Below, one piece after another: positions 23,910 through 36,475 of a stretch of DNA of 64,000 nucleotides (position 1 is the stretch's first letter; every line of letters starts with the position of its first letter). Position numbers and translations under genes: made by a program. This DNA is from Karalla daura (Eukaryota > Chordata > Actinopteri > Chaetodontiformes > Leiognathidae), in the NCBI GenBank assembly GCA_029224185.1, contig CM055206.1:16439547-16503546 (forward strand), written 5' to 3'. The notes beneath the pieces were generated by a model that saw only the letters and a list, made by a program, of their open reading frames with translations, had not been told where the DNA came from and searched no databases.

Positions 23910-24180
23910 CCATCCAATTTAGAGTCTCCAATCGACCTTGACGTGCCTGATTTTGGACCGTGGGAGGAAACCAGAGTACCTGGAGAAAACCCTCTCAGGC
24001 ACAAAGAGAGCATGCAAGCACCACTCAGAGAGAGTCCAACTGGGACTCTCTGGCTGTGAGCGCTACAGTGCTATTTATCACCCTCAACACTCCATGCCAA
24101 GGAGAAAGCAACATGCTGGATCTCGTGTTTTCCGGGCTGTAGGGAGAAGCCTGCATGATTGCTTCCCGGGGGACACACGT
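23910..24180 (-). repeat. B-box dispersed repeat, two adjacent fragments (copy 3)
   Basis: A fragment at 23920-24060 has TTTAGAGTCTCCAATCGACC, GGACCGTGGGAGGAAACCAG and GAGAAAACCCTCTCAGGC. A second, more degraded partial unit at 24095-24175 has TTTTCCGGGCTGTAGGGAGA. A (CATC)n run at 23818-23838 lies just upstream, as expected near the tail of this family. Confidence 0.68.
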
Positions 24181-27100
24181 CGCTTTTTACTTCTATTAAT
24201 TTTATATAATTTATTACATAATATACAATATTACATAATGAATAACATGGTATTTAGATTTTATTTCTGATCTGTATCTACGTGGTGCAGATATGATGAG
24301 AAGACCAGGTCTGCTATCCAGACTTGTGGATTGTCCAGACATTCTTCCAAACCCCCTGATAGCTTTGAAGTCCCATTAAATAGCATGAGGTATCTATTTT
24401 CTTCTAAGTTACACAATTTTGGCAAACCTGATGTTGTCTTTGTGTCCATCTCAGCGATATTGGTTTTGCAGCCATTTTCCTGCTTCTTCTCACCGTAGAC
24501 GTCATTTCAGTCAGAAATCCCCAAGATCCCTGACTCAGAGTTACAGTTGGGATGATATAACGTGAGCGTGGAGTAAAATCCACCGTGTCTCTGTGCTATC
24601 TGGCCCGGGGCAGGTCGTGCACAGTGGATTTATGGGAGCTTATTGGCCACATGCTTCTGTTGATACTGGACAGAGACCTGTGGACTCTGTGGACCCTGAA
24701 GGCAGCTGTCAGAGGCTAATAATTTCTCTATAAATTCTACTGAAATCTAGAAGTTGCAGTGGTATAATATTGCCAATAAAAATAAGAATCTCTCAGAAAA
24801 ATGGTCTGGCCTCAATGTTCGTTTTTGCATTGTGTTTATTGGAGTTTTGTATGGAAGATATTTGATTTTAAGTCTCCATTTCTCCATTTCAGTCAGGAAC
24901 TAATCTAGTCCCTGGAGTGGTTCCTCCAAGAGGCCCAGCGAGGTGAAAGGCACTAAAAAGAGGCCAAGGGGCACCGAGGGTTTGTTAGTACAAGCTGCCC
25001 CTGTCACATTACAACACACTCATCCGCCCGACTGTTCATTTTCACAGCCAACAAACCAAAAACTCCAAGAAAAGCTTCATTACTGTACTTTTTCCTTAAA
25101 AAACTTGTCAAGTGCGATACCCCTCCCCGGCGCTAACACTTACCCAGACATGCTTCCGTTTATTTTCCCGAGATAATGTCTCATCGCTATCACATGAGGA
25201 AATAAATACCCGGACCTGGGTCCTGGCCCTCTCTATCTGTTCTGCTCGGTTGAAAGTGCTGTCCCAACGATGCCGGGCGGGGTGCAGGGGAAACAATTTC
25301 CCTATCATTGTAGTCATTACTCTTGGCTCTTATCATTACGGATGTTTGTCCAAGAAATCCTGCGTTTTCTTTGTGGGGATGAGGACGGTTTTGTCCCTCG
25401 AGAATGACAATGCCTTGAACTTTTTGTGTTCCTAAGCCGAACTACACGTCCATGCATTGTTTATTGAAAAGAAAGGCAGTCTTCACTGGACGACAAACGG
25501 TCTGATCATGCAGGCAAACACAAGGGAATTCATTCAGTACGAGTTACTTTCTAATTCTGAACACCACATGCTTCGACTAGAGCAATGATTGGACATATTC
25601 CATAATGCCAGTGGTCCTATCCTGGTTCTGTTTTTGATTTTAGGAAGTTGCTGATGTGTTTTCACTCCTTAACTTTTACGGTGCTTTTGCAGGCTCTGCA
25701 ACAGCCGCCAGCCATGGCGCACTGTGTGACTGATGCTTTTTTTTTTTCGTAGCGAATCCCATCGTCATGCAAGATGAAACTGACCTCCTGTGTGGGCTTT
25801 GTTTGAAGAGGCTCGGCTCATAAACAAACCACGAGGGAGTTGCAGCAGGATGTTTATGGGGATGTGAGGTAGAATGAATTAGGAACCGCAGGGGTTTAAG
25901 CACCGGAGCCATTGACACACACACACACAAACACACACATACCCTCATATTCATCCCATACAACGTATATACAGATACACCCACCGTGCAACACGAGGCC
26001 ACCTTCAGATCCGTGTATCCTGCACTTATAGGCAACCTCAAAATAGGAATAAACTCCTCCTCAACCTCAGCGACACCACTTGTATGTATGTCCAGTAAAA
26101 TAACTTTAACAAGTGTTGTTTGATTCTGCAGAGCCAGAAAAGAAAATGTATGTAGACGCAGGGACGCTGACCTGGTCCGAGACCTTCAGGCCATCTGAGT
26201 CGGTCCATCTGCAAAGTTTTAAGCTTGAAAATGGAGCCAGAGGTCGGCCACTGTACGCACGTTGTGATAGCGTATGAATGAAAAGCGGCACAATTTCTGC
26301 CTTTATGAGCATTCCACTTGCTGTGTAATGTTTGCCATGTGTCCGCGCCGATCGCACGCAGCATCTTGCGGCGGCATGCTTTGCCGTAGTGTTGCCCTCC
26401 CGTGGGGATGAAAACCCCCGAAGCCCCTTCTCTTGTTTGAGACTGAAGTGTTCTTTGTTATCGGTGCTCATCTTACTCTGTCCGGTTATAGGTGCACTCA
26501 TACCCCTCGGCTGACCTCTCCTCTCCGAGGCTCCTGGGAAAACATTAGTCTGCAGTCGGATCAAAACAATTTTTCTTTTGGCATACAAACAGTCCTGTTC
26601 TGACATTTTACACTGTGCTCCACTTACCAAAGACTTGCTTGTGCTGCTGGTAAATACAGACAGGAGGTCAAAAGTTTGAGTATTGACTGAGAAAAAATGA
26701 GACAAGCAGCCTTGTTTCAGTGTTTTATGCTGTGGTAGTGGTGGATGGGAGACCTGAGCAGCATCTGTCCTGCAGAAGTGTCTCCACGTGGAAAGTAGCT
26801 GCTAGCTGGTTATATGCAAAATAAATACAATATTCCTCAAATTTTGTTAAAGTACAGCTCCCTACTTCCAGGTGTTTCCATTGAAGGGCGTTTAGCACAT
26901 GAGCTGTAATTCTTGTATAGTCTGTTATCAAGACATGCTATAATTTCCATAAAATCTCCACTTTGAGGAAAGGAGGAGGGATGTCCTTAGCAACCACCCT
27001 AGCAACGGCGGTGAGATCCGAACAACCAGCAAGGGGGTGATTATGTACATTCATCAAGCGAAGATTCAGAAAGTATTTTACATTTTTGTACATTTTTAAA

Positions 27101-27427
27101 CAGAAAATACCTCGAAATATTGATTCTTACTCTAAAATTGAGAGAAATGGCCACCATATTTGTAGTTTTCATGGCCCCGATAGAGTTGACATTTAGAGTT
27201 TACGAATTGGACTTACATAGCTAGGGTACGTTTTCTATGAGACTGAATTAGCACATAAATGTTTTAAACATATTTGAGTGTATTTTCTGTTTATGTAGGT
27301 TTCCATCATCAGTTATCTTATTGCGATATTTAGGTTTTCCACATTTCAGGGGAAATGGAAACACACCGGGTGGTGATAATAATCAATAACCTGTGGTATT
27401 TACTTCCAAAACGTCCTCTGGGCTGTA

Positions 27428-27458
27428 CTGTGTTCTGATACCAAGTATCAGAACACAG
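27428..27458. repeat. perfect short inverted repeat (hairpin)
   Basis: Two 14-base arms (CTGTGTTCTGATAC and its exact reverse complement) flank a 3-base spacer. Surrounding bases include further GGAAACACA-type words in both orientations. The hairpin may be the core of a decayed palindromic element. Confidence 0.8.
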
Positions 27459-28589
27459 CAGCTGTGTTTCCACCTGTATCCAGTTCATGAAAACATTTAC
27501 ACTGTCCAGTGTCAGGAAGGTCCCCTCTCAGCAAAAATCCCCACAGGAAGTCATTTGTTTTATGTTTCCAGCAGCAATAGCAAAAGCTGGGTTCAGCATA
27601 ATAAGTAGAATATGGCGGCATTAGTACTTATTATGGCTGAGTGAAAAGGAGGAAAAAGCCAACATAAAGACTTGTGAGATAGTTACAAACAATATGCAAT
27701 GTTGGTCGTGTCAGCGCGCCGCAGCAGTGACCGAGGTCTGTTTCACATAAACATAAGAAGGAAATGATGTTCTCAATTAGCACAAAAATGTTGATGCTGA
27801 ACTTTTTTTTCTTCGCACAACCAAACAAATATCATTTGTTTTCTGCCAGGACAGGCAGTTTCGCTCTCCTCCGAGCGGCCACAGCACTATTCAGCTCTTT
27901 TTATGGTCACGCTTAAACGCTGGCAGCGCTGGGTTCATGTCGGGGGGGAAGATCAAGTTCTGTTTTAATTCAGAAAGAGTCAGCGGGATCCGTGTTGTTT
28001 CTCCAACTGCAACCAAAGTGCTTTTGTTGCCTAAACCTAACCACAGTGAGGCTGATAACTGGACGGCGGCCTCCTCTCCCTCCCTGCGACTCCGGGAGCA
28101 GTGCGTTAACGTTAACTCACTGTTGCCTGTAAACATCGCCCAGCTGGCCATTAGGCCTGTCATCACGAGGCAATTATGAAGCTAAACGATACATAATGCA
28201 TCAAAGCATAGGAGGTGCCTGGAAAGATGTCACCGCTGTGAATTAATCCCGCATCGTCCCATTTTACAAGTGCCAGAGATTTGATTCTGGGGTGCCTCAA
28301 ACCTCTCCTCTCCTCTCCCTCGATCTCCCTAGAAGGACACGCCGTCCAGCCTGGAGAATTCAGGGTCCTGTGGGGCCGAACGCATGCCTGACTGCGTGTG
28401 TCCCAACCTGACCGCTCCACTGCGTCCCCTAGGCTTTAATGAGAGGAAGTTAAAAAAGCAGAAAAAAAAGGCGAAAAGAAAGCTCCTCTTTGTGTGTGTG
28501 CGCGTGTGTCCGAGAAACAGAAAGGGAGAAAGGTTTAACTGTATTTGTGTGCAGGCCGTGATACAGAGCACCACCTACACCGCCCTGCA

Positions 28590-28915
28590 GCTCCAGCATC
28601 TTCATCAGCTCCAGCATCCTCATCAGCTCCAGCATCTTCATCACCTACAGCAGATCCAGCAGCTCCTGCAGCTTCAGTAGCTTCAGTAGCTTCAGCATCT
28701 TCATGACCTACAGCAGCTCCAGTAGCTTCAGTAGCTTCAGTGGCGTCAGCATCTTCATGACCTACAGCAGCTTCAGCATCTTCATCAGCTCCAGCATCTT
28801 CATCACCTATAGCAGATCCAGCAGCTCCTGCAGCTTCAGTAGCTTCAGTAGCTTCAGCATCTTCATGACCTACAGCAGCTCCAGTAGCTTCAGTGGCGTG
28901 ACGCTGAAACTCCAT
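28590..28915. repeat. minisatellite of CAGCTCCAGCATCTTCAT-like units, stop-free on the minus strand
   Basis: Six- to eighteen-base units (CAGCTTCAGTAG, CAGCATCTTCAT, CAGCTCCAGTAG, GACCTACAGCAG) are arranged in a higher-order pattern that repeats at about 150 bases. Unit lengths are multiples of three. The minus strand therefore stays open for about 110 codons from the ATG at 28915, giving an Ala/Glu/Asp-rich peptide (ATEATGAAVGHEDAEATEAT). I saw no splice sites or promoter supporting a gene, so it is listed as a repeat. Confidence 0.75.
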
Positions 28916-29586
28916 CCAAAGAAAACAACTGTTTCACTCTGGATTCCCGCTACTTGGGATTTTTGTGTTTTCTGAAAGACCCTCTTTGTCTCCGCTGATG
29001 TGTATTGATCTGGCGAGGCACGTGGGAGCCCACCCTCCCTCAGACCGGGCCCAGGAGGGCTGTTCGGCTGAAACATAAACCACCCCACCTGAACACATGG
29101 GGCTGACGGTTGGTAGCACAGTCGATTATTGGCCCTCGTAGAGCTGCCGCTGAGACCTCTCCCCTTCTCCCCCACACCTCCTCCTCCTCCTCCTCCTCTT
29201 CCTCCTCCTCCCTGTAAATGTCCCCCTGAAATGAAAGCTGCAGAGCAGCGAGAAGGAAATACCTGCAACGACTTGCACCTCGGATTGCAACTTTCTCTGC
29301 TTCTTCTCTCCGATGGGAACAAGCTCTACCAAACCCACTTCAAATCCTGAGCACCAGTCTGCAAATGTTAGGCATTTCCTATTAAAAGTGAAGGCTTCTA
29401 TAGACCAGGAGCAAGGCGAAGCCTATGTTGTTTTTTTTTTCCCCTCTCACGCCTCCACCTAAATGGTAAGAGCAGAGGTGATCGCAGCCCACAAATGCCA
29501 GCATACAAAGCCCGGCATTCATCGGCCGGTCCACGCTGCTCGACGCCCACTGCTCTGACAGCATACAGAGAGCAGCAGCCAACAGG

Positions 29587-29589
29587 ACG

Positions 29590-29641
<52 letters not shown>
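29587..29641. repeat. (GA)n microsatellite
   Basis: About 27 GA units followed by GGGAGAGGGAGAG. Confidence 0.95.
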
Positions 29642-29650
<9 letters not shown>

Positions 29651-30119
29651 AGACGCAGATCTGATATTTCATGGAAAGGGAAAACATGAACAGCAGTGGA
29701 TGAATGGTCCCCTCAGCACACCGACCAGCTTCTAGCTTCAGATTCTGAAGGGGCAGTGTTTGAGGACAACACTCCAGTGTTCCCAGCTCGACCACTTTTA
29801 AGTATCAAGAAAAGCAACAGTGAAACTTCTGCTTCTACATCCCCTGCAAAAAAAATAAAAAAATGTTTTTACTACAGAGAATAGTACCAAAAGAAACGGT
29901 CTGTGGATTTTGGCTAAAGATTTCGAGATGGAGGGTTTCAGAACTATGTCCTTTTCAACCTTATAAATAAAGACTTTGAATCTCAAATAGAGTAGTTTAG
30001 GAGAGCTGGATCGAACTGTAAATCATGATTGAGGCCACTCTGACTTTAAGTCGACGAGCTAACTTTGCCCTTATTAAACCGGCTATATAAGAAACACATT
30101 TATGGAAAGAAAAACTTCA

Positions 30120-30400
30120 GCGCAATCCTTTATTCATTCATTTTCCAGATCCTGCTTTATACTTAATCGTTGTTGCAGGGGTCTGCTGGACTCTGTCCCA
30201 GGGCTCACAGGGCGAGAGGCAGGAAATATACCCAGGACAGGTCGCCAATCGCAGGAAATACACACACACACACACACACACATGCACACACATATACACA
30301 CACTATTCACTCTCACACTCAGACTTTAGGGCAGTTTAGAGTCTCAAATCAAACTAATCCTTCATATTTTCAGACAGAAACTGGAGAACCTTGAGCGATT
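30120..30400 (-). repeat. B-box dispersed repeat with internal (CA)n (copy 4)
   Basis: Starting from an ATTCATTCATTTTCC end, the copy carries CAGGACAGGTCGCCAATCGC, a (CA)n tract with ATG interruptions, TATTCACTCTCACACTCAGA and GGGCAGTTTAGAGTCTC. It ends near AACTGGAGAACC. The order matches the other half of the family seen reversed in copy 7. The CA tract grows from a TG-rich seed inside the element. Confidence 0.75.
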
Positions 30401-30899
30401 CAACTGGTAGCAGCAAAGTCTTTTAGTTCTTTTAGTTTTTACTCAACCTTTGCTTTATTTTTTTATATCTTTGACATATTTTGTCAACAGCTGACGGAGA
30501 GTTTCTCCTTGAGACTAGCTTATGTCACTGAAAACGGAGCAAATCTGGAGGACGTTTCCAGCCTGTTCCAGCTCAGATGAAGCTGAGACGTAGCTTCTTT
30601 CTGCCTCAGTCATCATGGGAAACATCAACTCATCAAAGAGTGATGAACTGGAGGCACTGTTGAAACCTCAGAGAGTAGAAATTGTTCATATCCAAACAAT
30701 ACTTATGTTACATCCCACTCAAGACATCTTCCAAGTCAGTTTCTCCATGAAGTTGTTGCTGGGATGCCAATGAAACTGAGACTGAGACTTTTGATAATAT
30801 CAGGAGACTCCAAATCATGTTTCTCTGATGGGTTCACTGAGGATATGGTCGAGAGATGCACTCTGAAGATGAACTCTGAACACCTTAAAAGACCAAAAA

Positions 30900-31035
30900 A
30901 TGGCAGAGAGATCTAGAAGATCCTCTGCACTTACAGCCATCAGGCTTTTTACTTTTTTTGCAAATAGTCGATGAGCTGCCAAACAAATTAAGTGACCATT
31001 GGGGATCAATAAAGACCTTTCTATCTTTCTAGTAA
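30900..31035 (+). mobile_element. LINE-type 3' end remnant
   Basis: CAGCCATCAGGCTTTTTAC and GATGAGCTGCC are followed by GGGGATCAATAAAGACC and a (CTTT)-like tail. This resembles the 3' ends of non-LTR retrotransposons common in fish genomes. More of the element may extend upstream to about 30.6 kb. No open reverse-transcriptase frame remains and the family is not assigned. Confidence 0.45.
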
Positions 31036-31287
31036 AACCGAGGAGGAGAATGTTTAGACTCCAGTCAGAGAGCTCCTCAATCCAGCCTGGGACTTGAACC
31101 TTGTAGGTCGTTATCTTTTTTTCTTTTTGCTCTGAGGCACTTTTTAACTAACATTTAAGCACACATGCACACAGGTTGTTTCTTCTGGGATACAACCACC
31201 CAGCTCCTGATATATCTCTGCTCTCTCACCCTCCCTCATGGACCACGAGGGGAGAGTTCCTTTAAGGTGTGTGCCAGGAAGTGTGCA

Positions 31288-31333
<46 letters not shown>

Positions 31334-31837
31334 AAGTCCAGCCACCTTGACCTCAGAGCCGGACCAAAGAGGGGCAGAGCCCAGAGAGAGGCAGGGCTCA
31401 CAGATCTGCGCGCTAGATTTCCTTTTATCTGTGAGAGCTGGCAGCCGGAGCGGCTCGACTTATCACTGTTCTCATGCCACGCCATGACATCACTCCCCTC
31501 CAACTCACGCCCCAAACAGCGGATACAAATCAAGCACATTTGTCTTACGGTGGTCAAGTCCACGGAAAAGCGTCTCTCTTTCTTTTTTTCCAACTTTTCC
31601 AACGAGATTTATGGAAGCACTGTAACTTTGTTTCCCTTTTAACCTCGGGCCCTTTTTGTCCATCGTCGTCGAGCGACTCCATTATCTTTATGCTTCAGTG
31701 GATTGTGGGAAATATACACACACTGAGTCAGCACCTCCCTCCTCGCTGCTAATGTTATGGTAAAACATTCCTTGGACGTTACCTTATTTCTTCTTTCTAA
31801 TTTGGCCCCAGCTCTTTGGGAATCTCCCTTTTCACAG

Positions 31838-31867
31838 GCAGCAGCAGCAGCAGCAGCAGCAGCAGCG
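31838..31867. repeat. (GCA)10 trinucleotide repeat
   Basis: Ten uninterrupted GCA/CAG units in intergenic sequence. A shorter (AGC)n run lies at about 14522-14540 in emilin1 intron 1. Ala-rich ORFs here are translations of the repeat. Confidence 0.95.
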
Positions 31868-34199
31868 GTTGCCAGGTTGGATCTTTGAGCGGATGTCACG
31901 GTTTATAAAAGCTTTCAAATGTGTGCGAGGTGATGTTTAACAGCGCGGGTGCCTTGAAAAAATCTACAAAAGGTCTTTGTGCAGCTAATTCATTTGCAAA
32001 GGACAAATAAAACAACACGTGAGGTGAGTGCGTAACGTGCACGGTTTATCGTTGTGGAGGCGCAGGTGAGTGTGATATGGCGTCAGTGACTGAAGCTGTT
32101 GTGGTTGCAGAGGCCCAGACCAGCAGCAGGTGGCCATCGACCGACTCACTGGGGAGCCCGAGGAATCTGGCGAACTGTTTACTTGACCTTGGCCTGCCGT
32201 TAGTTCCTCGCTGAACGACAGTCAGACTGTTTGCAGAGGAATCTAAACCACTCGGTCGCATTATTAACTCCTGCCACCGTCGTTGTTGAGTCTGAGTCTT
32301 GTTGTGTGTCACGAGATGTGGCACCGTCCACGCTGGGTTTTCTTAGGTGGTGGGGGGGTGGGTTCAGGCAAATGAAAGTTATGAGAAGAAATGTTGTTAA
32401 AGGTGGAAAAGTGGCTGATTTAAGGAGAAGAGAATCATTACTTCAGAACATTCATCCAGAACTGTGATTTTATTAACCTACGTGACTCGAGTTTAGTATT
32501 TGCTCCATTTTTGTTCTCCACCATCTCCTAAAAGCAGTCTGTGATCGTAACCAGTCTCTCTTCGGTTTCTTTTATTTAGTCGATATTTAGACATGATTGT
32601 GACGCAGATAAAAACGTAAGAACACCCCAGGCTGTGTTCACACATGCCTCTTATCTGGATAAGACTCGCCAGGTGAGGAAATGTGTATGAAAGGGGTTCA
32701 AGGAAACTTCTTTAGACACTCAATGCTCCACTACTCTCTCATCTTGAACTTCAACTACAACCTTCTTCAAAGTGCCAGTTCATAGCAATGTTATCGCAAG
32801 ACACTTTACATGAACACACAACAAAGACCAAGCAGAGCCCACCAAAACAAAACAAAACCCTTCCAGACCCTCTCCAGCTTGTTATACTAGCAGAGCTGAG
32901 CGAAGTTGTTGCAACTTTCGATGCGGGAAAGCAGCACATCTTTCACTGATTAGAACAAGAAGCTAAATTCAAATAGCAATAAAACTGCCTTTTTCTCTCG
33001 ACAAACATCTCTTTCAGTGCAGCCCTGACTCCCTGCCATCACTGAGGTTTTGTCAAGCTGCCTCTTCATCTTCGTACATCACTGTGTTATGTCTACATTC
33101 TGTCTTCATAACAAGTCTCTGATGCTACAGCTGCGGCCAATCTTAATCATCACATGTTGAAGTCTGAGTTTATGCTGGACTCCATGGGGGCTTCGACTGT
33201 ACTGTCACACACCCCCCCCCCCGCCCCCCTCTTTTATATGGCTGCTGTCAGGCACCGTCATGTTGTCACAGCACTGCTGCTCACAGGATTGGTCCCAGGC
33301 CCATTGATTCCAGCTTGGTCTCCATCCAATGTCCTGCTGCTGGGAAGAGTCCCCACTGGGCCACTCTCTAATCACAGCCAGGACGCTGCGTAGGTGGACG
33401 GCCGGAGACAGCGTCTCCGATGACGACTGAGTCAGACAGAGATAAGATCGCTGAGGTCACCTTTATTGGAAATGCCAGAATTACAATCGCAAAAAAGAAG
33501 CCTCTAGAGCGGATTTGGACATTTTGCGGCCTGTGGGCCACATCCCTTCCGATTGCTGTCCCTGACCAGCCCAGGTGAGGTCAATGGGAAATAAGTGATG
33601 AATGGAGGAAGGTCTCAAGTTTGAACTCCCATAGAACCAAGAAGCTTATTGTGTGGAGATTACTTGTTTGTCCTATTATCTACATGGGTTTTCTATTCTG
33701 GGTATGCAGCACTGTCACAAAATAGGCAATGACAGTTGGACATAAATCAGTCTACATTGTTCGTTTTCAACTTTAGTAGGGTTGTAAGTACATATGAGCA
33801 TATAGTTGCATGTGTGTGTAGTAGTAGTTAATACTCAATATGTCTGAATTATGCATGATTCCTTTCCCTGAAAAAAGCAACAAGCATATATGTTCTATTA
33901 CATATATGCTGAAGCCAAGATCATCATCCAAGCCAAGATTTAAAGACAGGGCTAGCCCGGGTGATAACAAGATGATAACTTGTTATCACAAGAAATCAGA
34001 CTTTGTTGTATTGAGACAACAAAATGAGTCATTATCAAGAGAAACTAAGTAAGATCTTTTGTTTTCAGTGTGTGGCTGCTCTCTGCTCTCATGCATATAA
34101 ATAGATTAGAGCTCATTAGTGAAATACTGTAAAAAATCATATTTTCTAATAGCGTTTTTGCCTATAGATAACTTTTACTCTCACCAAAAGCAGCTTATC

Positions 34200-34262
34200 A
34201 AAACCATGTAATTAACATCTTTATCCATCCATCTATCCATCCATCCATCCATCCATCCATCA
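34200..34262. repeat. (CATC)n tetranucleotide tract
   Basis: About twelve CATC-type units. CATC/GGAT runs normally form the tail of the B-box repeat family, and the following GACCAGTCCTGCTCC may be a degraded remnant of such a copy. Confidence 0.85.
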
Positions 34263-35556
34263 ACAGACCAGTCCTGCTCCTGAGCAGTATCACAGGGGTC
34301 CTAGTTCCTCTTGTGGCCCCTTGGAAAAATTAATTGCCCACCTCTGCCCCGGACTGAGCACATACTCTCCAGTGCTTCCAGTCTGTTAAAAATCAAACGA
34401 GACTTTCCACATTAAAATCTCCTCTGTGATGGTCTCTGTCTGAGTGGGATGAGTGGCAGCTATAAATCGCTGTACACTAGTTTCAGAAGTTAAAATAGTT
34501 TTGTTTCCAGTCTGATTCGAGTGCGTGGCTCCTCCCGCTGTGTCGGCCAGAGTCCCGCTGCTCCGGGATCAGACGACCAGAGCTCTCTGGCTGTGGAGGT
34601 CAACCACAACAGTGAGGGGTTGTCATGCACCTCCAGACCCGAGACTAAATGGAGGGAGACAGAAGTTAATTTACCAGCACACACACACACACACACACAC
34701 ACAAAACAGTAGCAGCTAGCAGTGCCAACAAAGTGCAGCTGAAGCCACAGATCTGACATACACTGTAACACACACACACATTTCACACTGCGTCCTCCTT
34801 TACCTCGGCCTCTCCCCAATAAAGTATCCCAGCGGCTGAACACGCACGCTCCCCGAGGTGCTGTATACTCGCTGCACACTTCCTCCGGCGCTGCCGCAGT
34901 GACAGTTAGACAAAAACAGCCATATTTCTGCTTTTGAGCCAGTGGTCATTTGATAGTTATGGTTGCTGTCATGTGAAATCCTTGAATCTCCAATAGGTCA
35001 CTTGTTCAGGGTCAGAGAACGGGAGAGTTGTTCCTGAGTACCAGATGTAGCTCAATCCCTTGGACCTGCTGGGAATTAACATAGAGTGAGTGGGATTATG
35101 TTATTCCTCCAATAACAGAGCCCTGCAGGTATCGTGAAATGGCTCAGTTGTTTTGACACCTGATATAATGTACCATTTTGATAGAATACGGTCTTTTATA
35201 TGCGTCTTTAGATAAACACTCTTATGTTTGGCTGAAATTTCATATACATTTTTATGGTCCCATTGAATTCTCCTCTGTTCAGCACACACACATGGACACA
35301 CCTTGAGGAGTAGGTGTGGGTCGTGTGTGGATTTTTGGGCCCACTGCTCGGTCTTGTTATCATGACTTAAACACAGTTCTCAAGTTGAGGTGGAAGAAAA
35401 AAAGGTCAAAATCTTGCCCCTGTCAATCTGAGCTGTCTATTTTGGCCTGATTTAGCAATAATGAATGGTTTGCATGTTGGTAAACAAATGTTGTCATTTA
35501 CTTTCAAATGAACTACAGAACCACAGCAAACAAGTAGAGAAGAAAAAGATAAAGTA

Positions 35557-35681
35557 TGGTGGCCCTGAAGGTCAAAACACAACAGCACTACAGAAAACAT
35601 GACAACATTTCTGAAACATTTAGTTTTCCCTAATGTTGTTGTGTTTTGTGAAAAGTTGTGTTTTGACCTTCAGGGCCACCG
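35557..35681. mobile_element. palindromic MITE with TA target duplication
   Basis: A 125-base element has perfect 26-base inverted terminal arms (35558-35583 and 35655-35680) starting GGTGGCCCTGAAGGTC. It is flanked on both sides by TA (35555-35556 and 35682-35683). A TA target with short TIRs and no coding capacity is typical of Tc1/mariner-type non-autonomous elements. The arm match is exact, so this copy is well preserved. Confidence 0.8.
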
Positions 35682-36264
35682 TAGTAAAGTCTTAACATTA
35701 TGACATTTTGCATTTAACAATAATCGGGCGTACACAGTTGGTCTCATCATTACAAAGTACATGTCCCCATATGATAAAATCCACCCCCCCACCCCCCCAG
35801 TTTTATTCTTTTACAACTCAAGTAAGATTATACGTATTCTTTTGTTATTATGCTGTGGATTTGCTTGGATTTTCAACTATATGTGACCTTTTATTGTGCT
35901 TACGTCGTGCTCGCAGGCCTGTGACCCCGGCTGCCTTTTATTAGCAGCTCCTCTTCCTCACAGTCTCTCAGCCTCCTCAGCCTTTAGTTTTACAGGACAG
36001 TCAACAGAGTGCGGAGGCCTCTAGGGGAGAGAGAGGAAGAGAGAGAGCGAGAGGGAGGCATGTAAATGGAACGCACCTGGGCTCGCGCACTTTCAGACCA
36101 AAACGTTCAGAGCTCGACTGTCAGTGAAGGATCAGGATGTAGCGTTTCTGCAAGTCATCACCTGCTTACTGGGATCACGGAGGCAAAACCATCCCCTGCA
36201 GATGGTTGCAATGTATCAGCACGCGTTTCAGATTTACAAAGTTACAAAGGCGGCTCGGTGAACA

Positions 36265-36475
36265 GCTCTCCCCGCCTCACGTGGACGCGGTCCAGAACTG
36301 AATCCCACCGGGACAGAGTTGGATCTTTCTGTGTGGCATTTGCATGTTCTCTCGCACATGCATGTTTGGGCAGCTTGGAGATTCTAAATCGCTCTCAGGT
36401 TAAAAGGTTAAACTGTGGTGGGCTAACCCTAACCAGAGCAGGTGGGATGATGACTGGATGGATCCATATCCAAGC
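36265..36475 (+). repeat. B-box dispersed repeat (copy 5)
   Basis: The order is CCGCCTCACGTGGACGCGGT, CTGAATCCCACCGGGACAG, TCTTTCTGTGTGGCATTTGC, ATGTTCTCTC, GGAGATTCTAAATCGC and GGATGGATCC. This follows the same family in the orientation of its B-box-like word. It lies inside a 174-codon ORF that has no other support. Confidence 0.72.

Larger units (their letters stand above)
16621..28560. other. intergenic region between emilin1 and stmn4, first part
   Basis: No ORF here shows a recognisable domain or consistent splice pattern. Contents include CA/GT tracts (17.65, 22.37-22.40, 22.58-22.61, 22.75-22.79, 25.92 kb), a diverged tandem duplication (18.43-19.52 kb), B-box repeat fragments (23.9-24.2 kb) and a perfect 14-base hairpin (27.43 kb). 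The remainder is unannotated single-copy-looking DNA that could hold enhancers. Confidence 0.6.

Noticed and set aside
26106..26705. 199-codon minus-strand ORF
   Set aside because: No recognisable domain, irregular composition, no promoter or splice context; consistent with a chance open frame.
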